From Oscillospiraceae bacterium (GTDB lineage Bacteria; Bacillota; Clostridia; Oscillospirales; Oscillospiraceae): DNA of 53,075 nt. Of the stretch, positions 16,222 to 25,155 are shown piece after piece. Numbering within the stretch: position 1 is the stretch's first letter; the number at the start of each line of letters is the position of its first letter. The position numbers were made by a program, and so were the translations under genes. The stretch covers positions 1 to 53,075 of the forward strand of contig JAFQZI010000081.1 in the NCBI GenBank assembly GCA_017406005.1, in the 5' to 3' direction. The notes under the pieces were generated by a model, which was not told where the DNA came from, ran no database searches, and was given only the letters and a program-made list of their open reading frames with translations.

Positions 16222-16983
16222 TTATTCCTCTTCCTTTGCCTCTGCCTCGGCTGCGGGAACCTCAGCGGAAACGGAAGCTTCAAAATCAACAGCAGCGTCT
16301 TCGCCCTGGCGGCCTTCCTGAACGGCATTTGCCATGGTGGCGGCGATCAGGCGGATTGCGCGGATAGCGTCATCGTTTGCGGGGATGACGTAGTCCACTT
16401 CATCAGGGTCGCAGTTGGTGTCGACGATGGCGACGATGGGGATGTGGAGCTTGCGGGCTTCGGCGATGGCGTTGTGCTCCTTGCGGGGGTCGACAACAAA
16501 CAGGGCGCCGGGGAGCTTCTTCATCTCTTTGACGCCGCCGAGATACTTCTCAAGCTTGTCCATCTCGCCGAGATGCTTCATGACTTCCTTCTTGGGGAGC
16601 ATGTCGAAAGTGCCGTCTTCCTGCATTTTCTTGAGCTGTGCAAGACGGTCGATACGGGTGCGCATGGTCTTGAAGTTGGTGAGCATGCCGCCAAGCCAGC
16701 GGGCATTGACATAGTACATGCCGACGCGGGAGGCTTCTTCCTTAATGGCATCGGCTGCCTGCTTCTTGGTGCCGACGAAAAGAACGGTCTGGTCATTCTT
16801 TGCGAGTTCACGGACGAAATCATAGGCCTCTTCGAGCTTTTTCACGGTCTTCTGAAGGTCGATGATGTAGATGCCGTTGCGCTCACAATAGATGTACTCA
16901 GCCATCTTGGGGTTCCAGCGGCGGGTCTGGTGACCGAAGTGGACACCAGCTTCCAGCAGCTGCTTCATGGATACTACTGACAT
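16222..16983 (-). CDS. rpsB: 30S ribosomal protein S2
   Basis: The 253-residue protein beginning [27 protein letters not shown] has all S2 signatures: [67 protein letters not shown] and [13 protein letters not shown]. The open frame extends 25 codons upstream, but ATG 16983 has a good ribosome site (AAAGGAG, 8 bases away) and the conserved start. The C-terminal tail is acidic. It is first in the rpsB-tsf operon. Confidence 0.97.
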   Translation of the reverse strand: MSVVSMKQLLEAGVHFGHQTRRWNPKMAEYIYCERNGIYIIDLQKTVKKLEEAYDFVRELAKNDQTVLFVGTKKQAADAIKEEASRVGMYYVNARWLGGMLTNFKTMRTRIDRLAQLKKMQEDGTFDMLPKKEVMKHLGEMDKLEKYLGGVKEMKKLPGALFVVDPRKEHNAIAEARKLHIPIVAIVDTNCDPDEVDYVIPANDDAIRAIRLIAATMANAVQEGRQGEDAAVDFEASVSAEVPAAEAEAKEEE

Positions 16984-17123
16984 TTGGTTTTCTCCTTTGT
17001 TTTTGTTTTTTCCTCCGGGGGCTTCAACCCCTCCACCAAGCCCGTGAGAAGGCCACATGGGGGAAAGTCCGCACCCCGTGCGAAATGCCCAGATATAATA
17101 TCAAAGATGATCCCAAATTGCAA
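16984..17123 (-). promoter_or_regulatory. rpsB promoter and about 105-base structured leader
   Basis: Minus-strand -35 TTGCAA (17123-17118), a 17-bp spacer, and -10 TATTAT (17100-17095). The transcribed leader contains short self-complementary segments (GGGG-TTGAAG-CCCC near 17015-17030), consistent with, but not proof of, an autoregulatory S2-binding leader. Confidence 0.6.
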
Positions 17124-17189
17124 GCTTTTTTTAAAGAAAAATGCACTTTTTCCGAGCGGAAAACTTCACCGGGAGATTTGGCAGTCTTA

Positions 17190-17215
17190 CACAAAAACGG
17201 GCAGCCGTTTTTGTG
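17190..17215. repeat. 11-bp perfect inverted repeat between divergent genes
   Basis: CACAAAAACGG (17190-17200), loop GCAG, then the exact complement (17205-17215). It lies between the rpsB promoter (-) and the HAD gene promoter (+). It could be an operator or a small hairpin. The rest of 17124-17248 shows nothing else. Confidence 0.5.
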
Positions 17216-17248
17216 ACAATTTACCAATATGAAACGGGTGGAAAAACC

Positions 17249-17277
17249 TTGAAAAGGGAAAATCAACGCGGTAAAAT
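17249..17277 (+). promoter_or_regulatory. Sigma-A-like promoter of the HAD phosphatase gene
   Basis: -35 TTGAAA (17249-17254), a 17-bp spacer, and -10 TAAAAT (17272-17277). Confidence 0.6.
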
Positions 17278-17339
17278 GAACAACTGGAAAGAGTTTATCC
17301 GTCGTACAGCACGTTTCCGGAGAAGGAGTAACTGGGGAT

Positions 17340-17957
17340 ATGATAAAAAATATTATCTTTGACATGGGCAATGTCCTGATCTATTTCAACCGCGATGTGT
17401 TTCTGGACCGTGTCGGTCTGAAAGATCCTGTTGACCGGGAATTGCTCAAACGGGAAGTATATCTCTCCCTGGAATGGTCCCGTATGGACCGTGGCTCTTT
17501 AACGGATGAAGAAGCATCTGACATCATCGCACAGCGTGTCCCCGAGCATTTGCGCGAGACGGTGAGCAAGCTCGTCGGCGAGTGGGACAGGCCGATCCTC
17601 CCGATTCCCGGCATGGAAGAACTGATACGGGAGCTGAAAGCGAACGGATACGGCATTTATCTTCTTTCCAATGCCAGCGTCCGCCAACATGCCTACTGGC
17701 CGAAAGTCCCTGCTTATGATTTGTTTGACGGCACATTGATCTCAGCCGACGTACACCTCGTCAAACCGCAGCCGGAGATCTACGAGCTGATGTTCAGCAC
17801 CTTCTCTCTTAACAGGGAAGAGTGCGTGTTTATTGATGACGCTACCCCGAATGCGGAAGGGGCTTTCTTTGTCGGCATGCCAGCTATTGTTTTCCATGAT
17901 GATGTACGGGAACTGCGCAGCAAGCTGCGTGTGCTGGGCGTTCGTTGCGAAGCCTGA
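17340..17957 (+). CDS. HAD-superfamily phosphatase (YihX-like), 205 aa
   Basis: HAD motif I is FDMGNVL (residues 7-13, nucleophile Asp8), motif II LLSNAS, motif III KPQPEIY and motif IV FIDDATPNAEGA. The second Asp of the usual DxD is replaced by the GNV form typical of the YihX/haloacid-dehalogenase subgroup, which includes sugar-1-phosphate phosphatases. It probably hydrolyses a small phosphorylated metabolite in the cytosol. Ribosome site GGAG precedes ATG 17340. It stands immediately upstream of two ABC importers, and a second phosphatase-type gene (26773) flanks them on the far side. Confidence 0.88.
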   Translation: MIKNIIFDMGNVLIYFNRDVFLDRVGLKDPVDRELLKREVYLSLEWSRMDRGSLTDEEASDIIAQRVPEHLRETVSKLVGEWDRPILPIPGMEELIRELKANGYGIYLLSNASVRQHAYWPKVPAYDLFDGTLISADVHLVKPQPEIYELMFSTFSLNREECVFIDDATPNAEGAFFVGMPAIVFHDDVRELRSKLRVLGVRCEA

Positions 17958-17967
17958 TTTTAGCAAT

Positions 17968-18128
17968 TTGCACAAAATAGGATAGCCGTTTTTTTACAGA
18001 TTGCACAAAAATCTTTTCCGATTGACAAAAGCCCTTTTATCACAGCCGTAAAAAGAGTATAATAATTTCATAAACCGGTTTCCACAGCTGAAAAGCTGCA
18101 GAAATAAAAATTTATTGGAGGAAATCAC
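17968..18128 (+). promoter_or_regulatory. Promoter and leader of ABC importer A (duplicated at 22113-22240)
   Basis: The region holds two TTGCACAAAA direct repeats (17968-17977, 18001-18010), the block TTGACAAAAGCCCTTTTAT (18022-18040), -10 TATAAT (18058-18063) with a weak -35 TTTTAT (18035-18040), and a leader hairpin CAGCT-GAAA-AGCTG (18085-18098). TTGGAGG precedes ATG 18129. The same order of blocks occurs before the second importer. The TTGACA at 18022 is 30 bp from the -10 and so is not its -35. Confidence 0.7.
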
Positions 18129-19148
18129 ATGAAAAAATTCCTGGCAGTTATACTTGCCCTGTGCATGGTAGTTGCACTTGGCGTCACCGCACTCGCGGAT
18201 GAAAAGGCTCCCGAAGAGTACTCTGGTACCCTGACGGTTTATTCCCCGCACGACTCTGATCCTCTTCTGGCTGGCATTGCTGCATTCGAAGCAGCCTATC
18301 CCAATGTAAAGGTTGAGTATGTTGCCGACGGTACTTCCAACCTGGTTGCAAAGATTGCGGCTGAATCTGCTGCACCGGTTGCTGATGTTCTCTGGGGCGG
18401 CGGCGCTGACACGCTTGCTGCGTACAAGAACTATTTCCAGCCGTATTGCCCGAGCGGCATCGATCTCATTGATTCTTCTCTCTATGATCCTGAGTACTAC
18501 TGGATCGGCGAGTCTCCGCTGCCGATGGTATTTATTGCCAATACCAACAAGATCCCTGCTGACAAGATCCCTCAGACCTGGGCCGAGCTTGCAGATTTTG
18601 ATACGGACGCTTATGGCAAAATTGCTATTGCCGATCCTGTTTCCTCTGGCTCTGCATTTACACAGCTCTGCACCATGCTCTTCCTCTATGGTGAGGAAGC
18701 TGATGACTATGCATCCGGCTGGGAGTTTGTCGGTAAAGTGCTGCCGAAGCTCGAAGTAAAGTCCAGCTCTTCTCTGGCTCATAAAGACATCTATGCCGGC
18801 GAGAACTCTGTAGGCATCACGCTTGAGAAAGCCGCCATCAAATATGAAGAGGACTTCATGGTTGTCGTCTACCCGACGGATGGTACGTCCGCTGTTCCTG
18901 ATGGTGTTGCCATCGTAAAGGATTGCCCGAATCTTGAGCTTGCCCAGCTGTTTGAAGAGTTCGTTCTTGGCTATGACTGCCAGGTCGCTCAGAATGCTGA
19001 CTGGGGCCGCCGTCCGATCCGCAGCGACGTTACGCCTGTCGGCCTCTGCCCGCTCTCTGATGTGACGCTCATGAACTACAACTTTGATTATGCTGCCAAC
19101 AATGCTTCTGCCATTAAGGAAGCATGGCAGGATCTTCTTGTCGGATAA
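18129..19148 (+). CDS. ABC importer A substrate-binding protein (Fe3+/AfuA/2-aminoethylphosphonate type)
   Basis: The 339-residue protein has a signal peptide (MKKFLAVILALCMVVALGVTALA, then DEKAPEE) and a family-1/6 binding-protein fold: GTLTVYSPHDSDPLLAGIAAFEAAYPNVKVEYV, VADVLWGGGADTLAAY, NTNKIPADKIPQTWAELADF, GIAIVKDCPN-like segments near the C-terminus. Paralogues bind ferric iron, phosphonates or hexose phosphates, so the ligand cannot be decided here. No lipobox cysteine is visible, which is unusual for a Gram-positive binding protein. A terminator (19179-19213) between this gene and its ATPase should give more binding protein than transporter. Confidence 0.88.
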   Translation: MKKFLAVILALCMVVALGVTALADEKAPEEYSGTLTVYSPHDSDPLLAGIAAFEAAYPNVKVEYVADGTSNLVAKIAAESAAPVADVLWGGGADTLAAYKNYFQPYCPSGIDLIDSSLYDPEYYWIGESPLPMVFIANTNKIPADKIPQTWAELADFDTDAYGKIAIADPVSSGSAFTQLCTMLFLYGEEADDYASGWEFVGKVLPKLEVKSSSSLAHKDIYAGENSVGITLEKAAIKYEEDFMVVVYPTDGTSAVPDGVAIVKDCPNLELAQLFEEFVLGYDCQVAQNADWGRRPIRSDVTPVGLCPLSDVTLMNYNFDYAANNASAIKEAWQDLLVG

Positions 19149-19178
19149 AACTTCGGATCTGGATTCGTGTTGTACCCG

Positions 19179-19213
19179 GCGAGGGGGAATCCCCGGATTT
19201 CCCCTCGCTTTTT
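19179..19213 (+). terminator. Intra-operon terminator after binding protein A
   Basis: Stem GCGAGGGG / CCCCTCGC (19179-19186, 19201-19208) encloses an inner AATCC/GGATT stem and is followed by TTTTT. Confidence 0.8.
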
Positions 19214-19293
19214 CTGTTCAGATGCAAGGCAAACACAAAAGCTGATGCTTTGCCTGTGGACAGAAATATATTATAAGGATAGAGGTTTTGTGT

Positions 19294-20358
19294 ATGAGTA
19301 ATAAGGTTCTGATCAAGGATGCCGTAAAAAAATACGGCGATTTTACAGCACTCAACGGTGTTTCGCTGGACATTGCAGAAGGGGAATTCTTTACCCTTTT
19401 GGGGCCATCGGGCTGTGGGAAAACGACGCTTTTGAGGATGATTGCAGGCTTCAACTCTATAGAGGGCGGAGAGTTTTATTTTGGAGACAAGCTGATCAAT
19501 CGGGTACCTGCTCATAAAAGAGACATTGGCATGGTCTTCCAGAATTATGCGATCTTTCCCCATTTGACCGTTGAAGACAATGTGGCATATGGTCTGAAAG
19601 CTCGAAAGGTCCCAAAATCAGAAATTGACAAGCGAGTTCAGGAATCACTGGAACTGGTGCAGATTGCTCATTTGGCAAAAAGAAAACCTAATGAACTCTC
19701 CGGCGGACAGCAGCAGCGCGTCGCACTGGCACGTGCCTTTGTTATTGAGCCTAGCGTTCTTTTGATGGACGAACCTTTGTCCAATCTTGATGCTAAGTTG
19801 CGTGTTCAAATGCGTTCGGTTATCAAAAAACTTCAGCGCCGCCTCGGCATTACGACGATCTATGTTACCCATGACCAGGAAGAGGCTCTTGCCATTTCGG
19901 ATCGTATTGCAGTCATGAAAGACGGCCATATCATGCAGGTCGGCACGCCGAACGAAATTTATGCAAAACCGCAGAATCCATTTGTCGCCGGGTTTATCGG
20001 TGTCAGCAACTTCCTCGATTGTGAGATCGATTCCGATGGGATTACTTCCATCAAAGACGAACTGAAGATCAAAGTTCCCCTTAGAAGACCCTATACGGGG
20101 AAAGCCAAGCTCTCCGCACGTCCGGAACAGCTCTTCTTCTCTCAGGACGGAATGCCCGGCGAAATTCTTTTCTCCACTTTCCTCGGTGATTTTATTGAAT
20201 ATGAAGTAAAGTTGAATGACGGACAGGAACTGATCATCAACGAGTACACGAAAGATACCACGACTGTTCACGCTGACGGGGAGAAGGTGCACATCAGTTT
20301 TGATCCGAACAGGATCAGCCTGTACACCGCAGATACTGAGGAGGTGCTCTCGTGCTGA
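19294..20358 (+). CDS. ABC importer A ATP-binding protein
   Basis: The 354-residue PotA/FbpC-type ATPase has Walker A GPSGCGKTT (about residues 36-44), Q-loop VFQNYAIFPH, signature LSGGQQQRVALARAF, Walker B VLLMDEPLSNLDAKLR and H-loop YVTHDQEEA. A C-terminal regulatory TOBE-like domain follows (about 240-354). A TTG in the same frame lies two codons upstream, but ATG 19294 fits the AGGATAGAGG ribosome site. It couples ATP hydrolysis to transport through the permease encoded next, whose GTG start overlaps its last 7 bases. Confidence 0.95.
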   Translation: MSNKVLIKDAVKKYGDFTALNGVSLDIAEGEFFTLLGPSGCGKTTLLRMIAGFNSIEGGEFYFGDKLINRVPAHKRDIGMVFQNYAIFPHLTVEDNVAYGLKARKVPKSEIDKRVQESLELVQIAHLAKRKPNELSGGQQQRVALARAFVIEPSVLLMDEPLSNLDAKLRVQMRSVIKKLQRRLGITTIYVTHDQEEALAISDRIAVMKDGHIMQVGTPNEIYAKPQNPFVAGFIGVSNFLDCEIDSDGITSIKDELKIKVPLRRPYTGKAKLSARPEQLFFSQDGMPGEILFSTFLGDFIEYEVKLNDGQELIINEYTKDTTTVHADGEKVHISFDPNRISLYTADTEEVLSC

Positions 20359-22022
20359 AAAACAGGAAAAGTTCTGCCCCATTCTATGCTGACGTATGGT
20401 TTTGGGTCAAGCTGATGGTGTTTGTGATCTTCGTCCTGTTTTTAATCTGGCCGTTCTCGTCCATGATCACAAACGCCTTTGCCTCCACCAAGGAGGAGGG
20501 CTTCACTTTTTACAACTTCAAACGGTTCTTTACTAAAAAATACTACAGTGGTGCTCTTTGGAACAGTATAGGAGTATCCATTGTCCCCACGTTGCTTTCT
20601 GTATTGCTCGGCGTGCCGATGGCATATTTCATGACCCGTTACAATGTGTGGGGTAAAAAAGTCTGGCATGTACTGGCGATCCTCTCCCTGATGAGCCCGC
20701 CTTTTCTCGGCGCCTATGCATGGATTATGCTGTTCGGCCGTGCTGGAAGCGTTACGCAGTTCTTCCTGAATCATTTCGGCATCCAGATGCCGACGATTTA
20801 TGGTTTTGGCGGCATCAGTATCGTGCTTACTCTGAAGCTTTATCCATATGTTTATATGTATACCTCCGGTGCCATGGAAAGCATTGACAGCTCTTTGGAA
20901 GAGTGCGCCGAAAACCTGGGCAGCGGAAAACTGAGAAGATTCGTTACGGTCACAATGCCTGTTGTCACTCCGTCCATCGCTGCAGGTGCACTGATGGTGT
21001 TTATGAGCGCTCTTGCAGACTTCGGTACTCCCATGCTTTTGGGTGGCGCAGATTTCCGTACGCTCCCGGTGTTGATCTACAATGAGTATTTTAGTGAGAT
21101 CGGCGGAAACGGAAACTTTGCATCTGCGGTTTCCATCATTATCGTTGTGATCACGCTCGGCATGCTCCTTATCCAGAAGCTTTGGGTTTCCCGCAGGAAC
21201 TATGTGATGAGTGCACTTCGTCCACCGAAAGAAATAGAAACACATGGCTTTAAACGGTTTCTTATCACACTGGTGCCATTCCTGATCACCTTCTTCTCCT
21301 TCCTGCCGCAGCTTGTGGTCTGCATCTGTTCCTTCCAGACGACGAACTATTCCAGCTTCACCGGAGGCTTCACGTTTGACAACTATACAGGGCTGGGCAA
21401 ACGCCTTTGGACGGCAATCAGCAATACCTTCACCTATTCCACCATTGCTATAGTCTTTATAGTGCTGATCGGTATTCTGATGTCTTATGCGATCGTTCGG
21501 AAAAAGGGAAAGACCGGCGGCTTGCTGGATCTTCTGCTGATGGCACCCTATGTCATCCCCGGTTCCGTGCTCGGTCTTTGCTATATTGTCACATTCAACG
21601 TTAAGCCTCTCGTGCTGACAGGGACTGCCGCTATCATTATTATCTCCTATGTTATCAGAAAACTGCCGTATACTGTGCGTAGCGCAAGTGCGTTCCTGAT
21701 GCAAATGGATCCGAGTGTGGAAGAAGCTTCGATCAACTTGGGCGTTCCTCCGATGAAGACTTTCTGGAAGGTGACGGCACGATTAATGCTTCCGGGTGTT
21801 TTCTCAGGCGCGATTTTATCCTGGGTCACGTGTATTAACGAACTCAGTTGTTCCATCATGCTGTCCACCGGTAAAAATAATACGCTGACCATCGCCGCCT
21901 ACACGGATATCGTACGTAACAGCGTTGGTTCAGGTGCGGCTCTTGCGGCCATCCTTACTTTGACAAGCAGCATTATTCTCATCATCGCTCTGCGCATCAC
22001 AAAAGGCAAAATCAGGGTTTGA
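20352..22022 (+). CDS. ABC importer A permease, fused two-domain (FbpB type)
   Basis: The 556-residue membrane protein carries two BPD-transport domains in one chain, each with an EAA loop: SSLEECAENLGSGKLRRFVTVTMPVVTPSIAAG in the first half and PSVEEASINLGVPPMKTFWKVTARLMLPG in the second. About 12 hydrophobic segments are seen. The fused architecture is typical of ferric-iron and AfuB-type importers. It starts at GTG 20352, overlapping the ATPase stop by 7 bases, with GAGGAGG just upstream, so translation is coupled. Confidence 0.93.
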   Translation: MLKNRKSSAPFYADVWFWVKLMVFVIFVLFLIWPFSSMITNAFASTKEEGFTFYNFKRFFTKKYYSGALWNSIGVSIVPTLLSVLLGVPMAYFMTRYNVWGKKVWHVLAILSLMSPPFLGAYAWIMLFGRAGSVTQFFLNHFGIQMPTIYGFGGISIVLTLKLYPYVYMYTSGAMESIDSSLEECAENLGSGKLRRFVTVTMPVVTPSIAAGALMVFMSALADFGTPMLLGGADFRTLPVLIYNEYFSEIGGNGNFASAVSIIIVVITLGMLLIQKLWVSRRNYVMSALRPPKEIETHGFKRFLITLVPFLITFFSFLPQLVVCICSFQTTNYSSFTGGFTFDNYTGLGKRLWTAISNTFTYSTIAIVFIVLIGILMSYAIVRKKGKTGGLLDLLLMAPYVIPGSVLGLCYIVTFNVKPLVLTGTAAIIIISYVIRKLPYTVRSASAFLMQMDPSVEEASINLGVPPMKTFWKVTARLMLPGVFSGAILSWVTCINELSCSIMLSTGKNNTLTIAAYTDIVRNSVGSGAALAAILTLTSSIILIIALRITKGKIRV

Positions 22023-22112
22023 CAGGTGAAAGTATCTGAGCCCCTTCTAAGATGAGTCTTGAGGAGCTCTTTTGTGCATGGTGTACAAAAACGAAGACTG
22101 AATTTCTGCACT

Positions 22113-22240
22113 TTGCACAAATTTTTCCGCGACAGACAAAAGGCCTTTTATGATGAAAGGAAAAAGAGTATAATATTGTCGTTGGAATGGTTTCCGCAGC
22201 CGAAAGGCTGAAGAAATAAAATATTAATGGAGGTTTCAAC
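22113..22240 (+). promoter_or_regulatory. Promoter and leader of ABC importer B (duplicate of 17968-18128)
   Basis: TTGCACAAA (22113-22121), AGACAAAAGGCCTTTTAT (contains the palindrome AAAAGGCCTTTT), AAAAAGAG before -10 TATAAT (22169-22174), GGTTTCC, then hairpin CAGCC-GAAA-GGCTG (22197-22210), GAAATAAAATATTAATGGAGG and ATG 22241. Block order and spacing follow the region before importer A. The hairpin differs by a compensatory U-A to C-G change. Confidence 0.7.
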
Positions 22241-23335
22241 ATGAAAAAGTATCTGGCACTGCTGCTTGCATGCATTATGGTTTTTGCCCTGTGCGCCGGC
22301 AGCACAGCTTTTGCTGATGTAGACGAAGCTCTCGTTGAAGCGGCAAAAGCAGAAGGCACGGTTGTAGTTTACGGTTCCTGCGAAGAGGATTACCTGAATG
22401 CAGCCTGCGACAAGTTTGAAGAACTCTACGGCATTAAGGTAGAGCGTCAGCGTCTCTCAACCGGTGAAGTTCCTGCGAAGATTGAGGAAGAAAACGGCAA
22501 ACCGTCCGCTGATGTCTGGTTCGGCGGCACGAACAATCCGTATGATGAACTCGGTGCAAAAGGCTTTCTCGAAGTATACGAGCCGGCCAACGCTTCCCAT
22601 CTGACGAAGGATATTTACAAGGATCCCAATGGCTACTGGAATGGTATTTATACTGGTATTCTGGGCTTCATGGTAAATACGGATGAGCTTACACGCCTTG
22701 GGCTCGAAGCTCCGAAGACCTGGGATGATCTGCTGAAGCCCGAATACAAGGGCTTGATCTGGCTGTCCAACTATAACACTGCCGGCACAGCAAAACTTGT
22801 TGTCAACACTATGTACCAGCTTAAGGGGCATGAGGCAGGGCGTCAGTTCCTCGTGGATCTGGACAAGAATATTGAAGTATACACCAAGTCCGGTTCCGGC
22901 CCGAGCAAGAATGTCGGCACAGGTGAGTGCGTGATCGGTATTGGCTTCCTGCATGACGGAATTACACAGATTGTTGACAACGGTTATGAAAATATTCAGT
23001 TGATTATCCCGGAGGACGGTACGTCCTGCGAGATTGGACCTGTGGCAATCTTTAAGGGTGCAGCTCACCCGAACGCAGCAAAACTGTTTGTTGAATTTGC
23101 ACTTTCTCCTGACTGCGTTGAGCTGGCTGCGAAGAACGGTTCTTACCAGTTCCTTGTCATTGACAATGCTCAGCAGCCGGAAGAGGCCGCACAATTTGGT
23201 CTGGATCCGAGCCTTGTTATGGATTATGACTTTGCCGATGCAGCGGCAAATACGGCGACATATGTTACCGAGGTCATGGAAGCGATTGCTTCCTCCGGTG
23301 CTGATACCGGTGAGGGCCGTTTCAAGACATCCTGA
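22241..23335 (+). CDS. ABC importer B substrate-binding protein (AfuA/PhnS-like)
   Basis: The 364-residue protein has a signal peptide (MKKYLALLLACIMVFALCAGSTAFA, then DVDEALVEAA) and a periplasmic-binding fold: GTVVVYGSCEEDYLNAACDKFEELYGIKV, SADVWFGGTNNPYDELGAKGFLEVY, GFMVNTDELTRLGLEAPKTWDDLLKPEYKGLIWL, SGPSKNVGTGECVIGIGF. This is closest to the AfuA/ferric-iron branch, which includes hexose-phosphate and phosphonate binders. There are cysteines in the signal region but no proper lipobox. It is paralogous to the protein at 18129 but clearly divergent, so the ligand may differ. A terminator follows at 23371. Confidence 0.88.
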   Translation: MKKYLALLLACIMVFALCAGSTAFADVDEALVEAAKAEGTVVVYGSCEEDYLNAACDKFEELYGIKVERQRLSTGEVPAKIEEENGKPSADVWFGGTNNPYDELGAKGFLEVYEPANASHLTKDIYKDPNGYWNGIYTGILGFMVNTDELTRLGLEAPKTWDDLLKPEYKGLIWLSNYNTAGTAKLVVNTMYQLKGHEAGRQFLVDLDKNIEVYTKSGSGPSKNVGTGECVIGIGFLHDGITQIVDNGYENIQLIIPEDGTSCEIGPVAIFKGAAHPNAAKLFVEFALSPDCVELAAKNGSYQFLVIDNAQQPEEAAQFGLDPSLVMDYDFADAAANTATYVTEVMEAIASSGADTGEGRFKTS

Positions 23336-23370
23336 TAAAAGAAGATTTTTCTGTATCGTATTTAATTGCA

Positions 23371-23400
23371 AAGGAAGGCGGCAGGCCGCCTTCCTTTTTT
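23371..23400 (+). terminator. Intra-operon terminator after binding protein B
   Basis: Perfect 11-bp stem AAGGAAGGCGG / CCGCCTTCCTT, loop CAGG, T6. The position is the same as the terminator after binding protein A. Confidence 0.88.
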
Positions 23401-23436
23401 GAAAAATCCTTTCGATAAGGAGAAAGGAGAGGTTTT

Positions 23437-25152
23437 ATGGTACACCAAACAAAACAGGGTGCTGCGCTGGACCGAAAAAAGCTGATGGCTGATCCGATTA
23501 TGGTTACAACCATTGTTCTGCTGATTACTCTGTTGACGCTTTTTATTCTCTATCCTCTGGCAATCCTTCTGGTAGACAGTTTTGTGGGAGATGGGAGCTT
23601 CTCCCTCAGTGTTTTTCAGAGAATTTTCCAGATTTCCAGTTTTAAGCGTGCGATTACCAACACTTTGAAAGTCGGTTTTGTCGTTGGTATTTTTTCAACT
23701 TTTATAGGATTGCTGTTTGCCTATGTTGAGGTTTATGTGCGGATGCCGCGCTTTACCGGCGGCCTTTTCAAGGTGGTTTCCATGCTGCCGGTCGTCTCTC
23801 CCCCATTCGTGCTCTCCCTTTCTATGATTATGCTGTTTGGCAAGTCAGGCATTATAACAAGGTTCCTTCTGCATATTTACGACAATAGCGTCTATGGGTA
23901 CTGGGGTATTGTTATTGTTCAGACACTTACCTTCTTCCCGGTGTGTTACATGATGCTGAAGGGCCTCCTGAAAAACATTGATCCGTCGCTCGAAGAAGCA
24001 GCTCGTGATATGGGTGCCAGCCGGATGAAAGTCTTTACAAGCGTGACCTTCCCGCTGATCCTTCCGGGTCTTGGTAATGCATTTCTTGTCACTTTTATCG
24101 AATCTATCGCAGACTTTGCCAACCCGATGATTATCGGCGGATCTTATGATACGCTTGCTACAACGATCTATCTGCAGATTACCGGTGCTTATGATAAACC
24201 GGGTGCTGCGGCTATGGCTGTTGTTTTACTGTGCATCACGCTGGTAATGTTCGCTGTACAGAAGTATTATCTCGAAGCAAAGACAGCGGCAACACTCACC
24301 GGCAAGGCATCCCGTGCGCGCATGATGATCGAGGACAAAAGCGTGCGTGTCCCACTGACACTCCTGTGTACGCTGGTTGCTATCTTCGTCATTATGATGT
24401 ATATCTGCGTGCCGATCGGTGCATGCTTCCCGACGTGGGGTTACAAGTTCTTCCCGCTCACGGGGAAGTGGTTCACGCAGGTCTTTACCCGCTATAAGGG
24501 CTTTAAAGCGTTTAAAGACTCGTTTGTACTTTCTCTTATTGCGTCACCGATTACAGCGTTGCTCAGCATGATTATTTCTTATCTTGTTGTAAAGAGAAAA
24601 TTCCGCGGAAAAGGATTTATCGAAGCGGTTTCTATGTTGGCTATGGCAGTTCCGGGCACTGTTCTCGGTGTCGGCTATATTCGCGGCTTTTCAGGTGGCT
24701 TGTTCCACACCGGCATTCTACAGGGAATCTATGGAACAGGGCTGATTCTGATTATAGTATTCGTTGTGAGATCGTTACCTACTGGTACAAGAAGCGGTAT
24801 CTCTGCCTTGCGGCAGATAGACAAGAGCATTGAAGAATCTGCTTATGATATGGGTGCGGACAGCTTCAAAGTATTTATGACAGTCACACTTCCTCTGATC
24901 AAAGATTCTTTCCTGAGTGGTCTTGTGACAGCCTTTGTGCGCAGCATCACGGCTATTTCCGCAATTATCTTACTTGTCACACCACGGTATCTGCTCATTA
25001 CAGTACAGATCAATGAATTTGCAGAAAAAGGTGCATATAGTCTTGCCTGTGCATTTGCTACAATTTTGATTCTGATTACATATGGCGCCGTGTTGCTGAT
25101 GAATCTGTTTATGAAATACTTCGGTACAAGCAGAAAAATGAAGGAGGACTGA
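23437..25152 (+). CDS. ABC importer B permease, fused two-domain
   Basis: The 571-residue membrane protein has two BPD-transport halves with EAA loops (PSLEEAARDMGASRMKVFTSVTFPLILPG and KSIEESAYDMGADSFKVFMTVTLPLIKD). The overall plan matches the permease at 20352. Ribosome site AAAGGAGAGG precedes ATG 23437. The order of genes in this cluster is binding protein, permease, ATPase, whereas importer A has binding protein, ATPase, permease. It overlaps nothing; the ATPase starts three bases after its stop. Confidence 0.93.
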   Translation: MVHQTKQGAALDRKKLMADPIMVTTIVLLITLLTLFILYPLAILLVDSFVGDGSFSLSVFQRIFQISSFKRAITNTLKVGFVVGIFSTFIGLLFAYVEVYVRMPRFTGGLFKVVSMLPVVSPPFVLSLSMIMLFGKSGIITRFLLHIYDNSVYGYWGIVIVQTLTFFPVCYMMLKGLLKNIDPSLEEAARDMGASRMKVFTSVTFPLILPGLGNAFLVTFIESIADFANPMIIGGSYDTLATTIYLQITGAYDKPGAAAMAVVLLCITLVMFAVQKYYLEAKTAATLTGKASRARMMIEDKSVRVPLTLLCTLVAIFVIMMYICVPIGACFPTWGYKFFPLTGKWFTQVFTRYKGFKAFKDSFVLSLIASPITALLSMIISYLVVKRKFRGKGFIEAVSMLAMAVPGTVLGVGYIRGFSGGLFHTGILQGIYGTGLILIIVFVVRSLPTGTRSGISALRQIDKSIEESAYDMGADSFKVFMTVTLPLIKDSFLSGLVTAFVRSITAISAIILLVTPRYLLITVQINEFAEKGAYSLACAFATILILITYGAVLLMNLFMKYFGTSRKMKED

Positions 25153-25155
25153 AAA

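Noticed and set aside
18022-18063. TTGACA (18022) as the -35 for the TATAAT at 18058
   Set aside because: The spacing is 30 bp. In the duplicate leader the same block is not a good -35, so it more likely belongs to an operator-like block.
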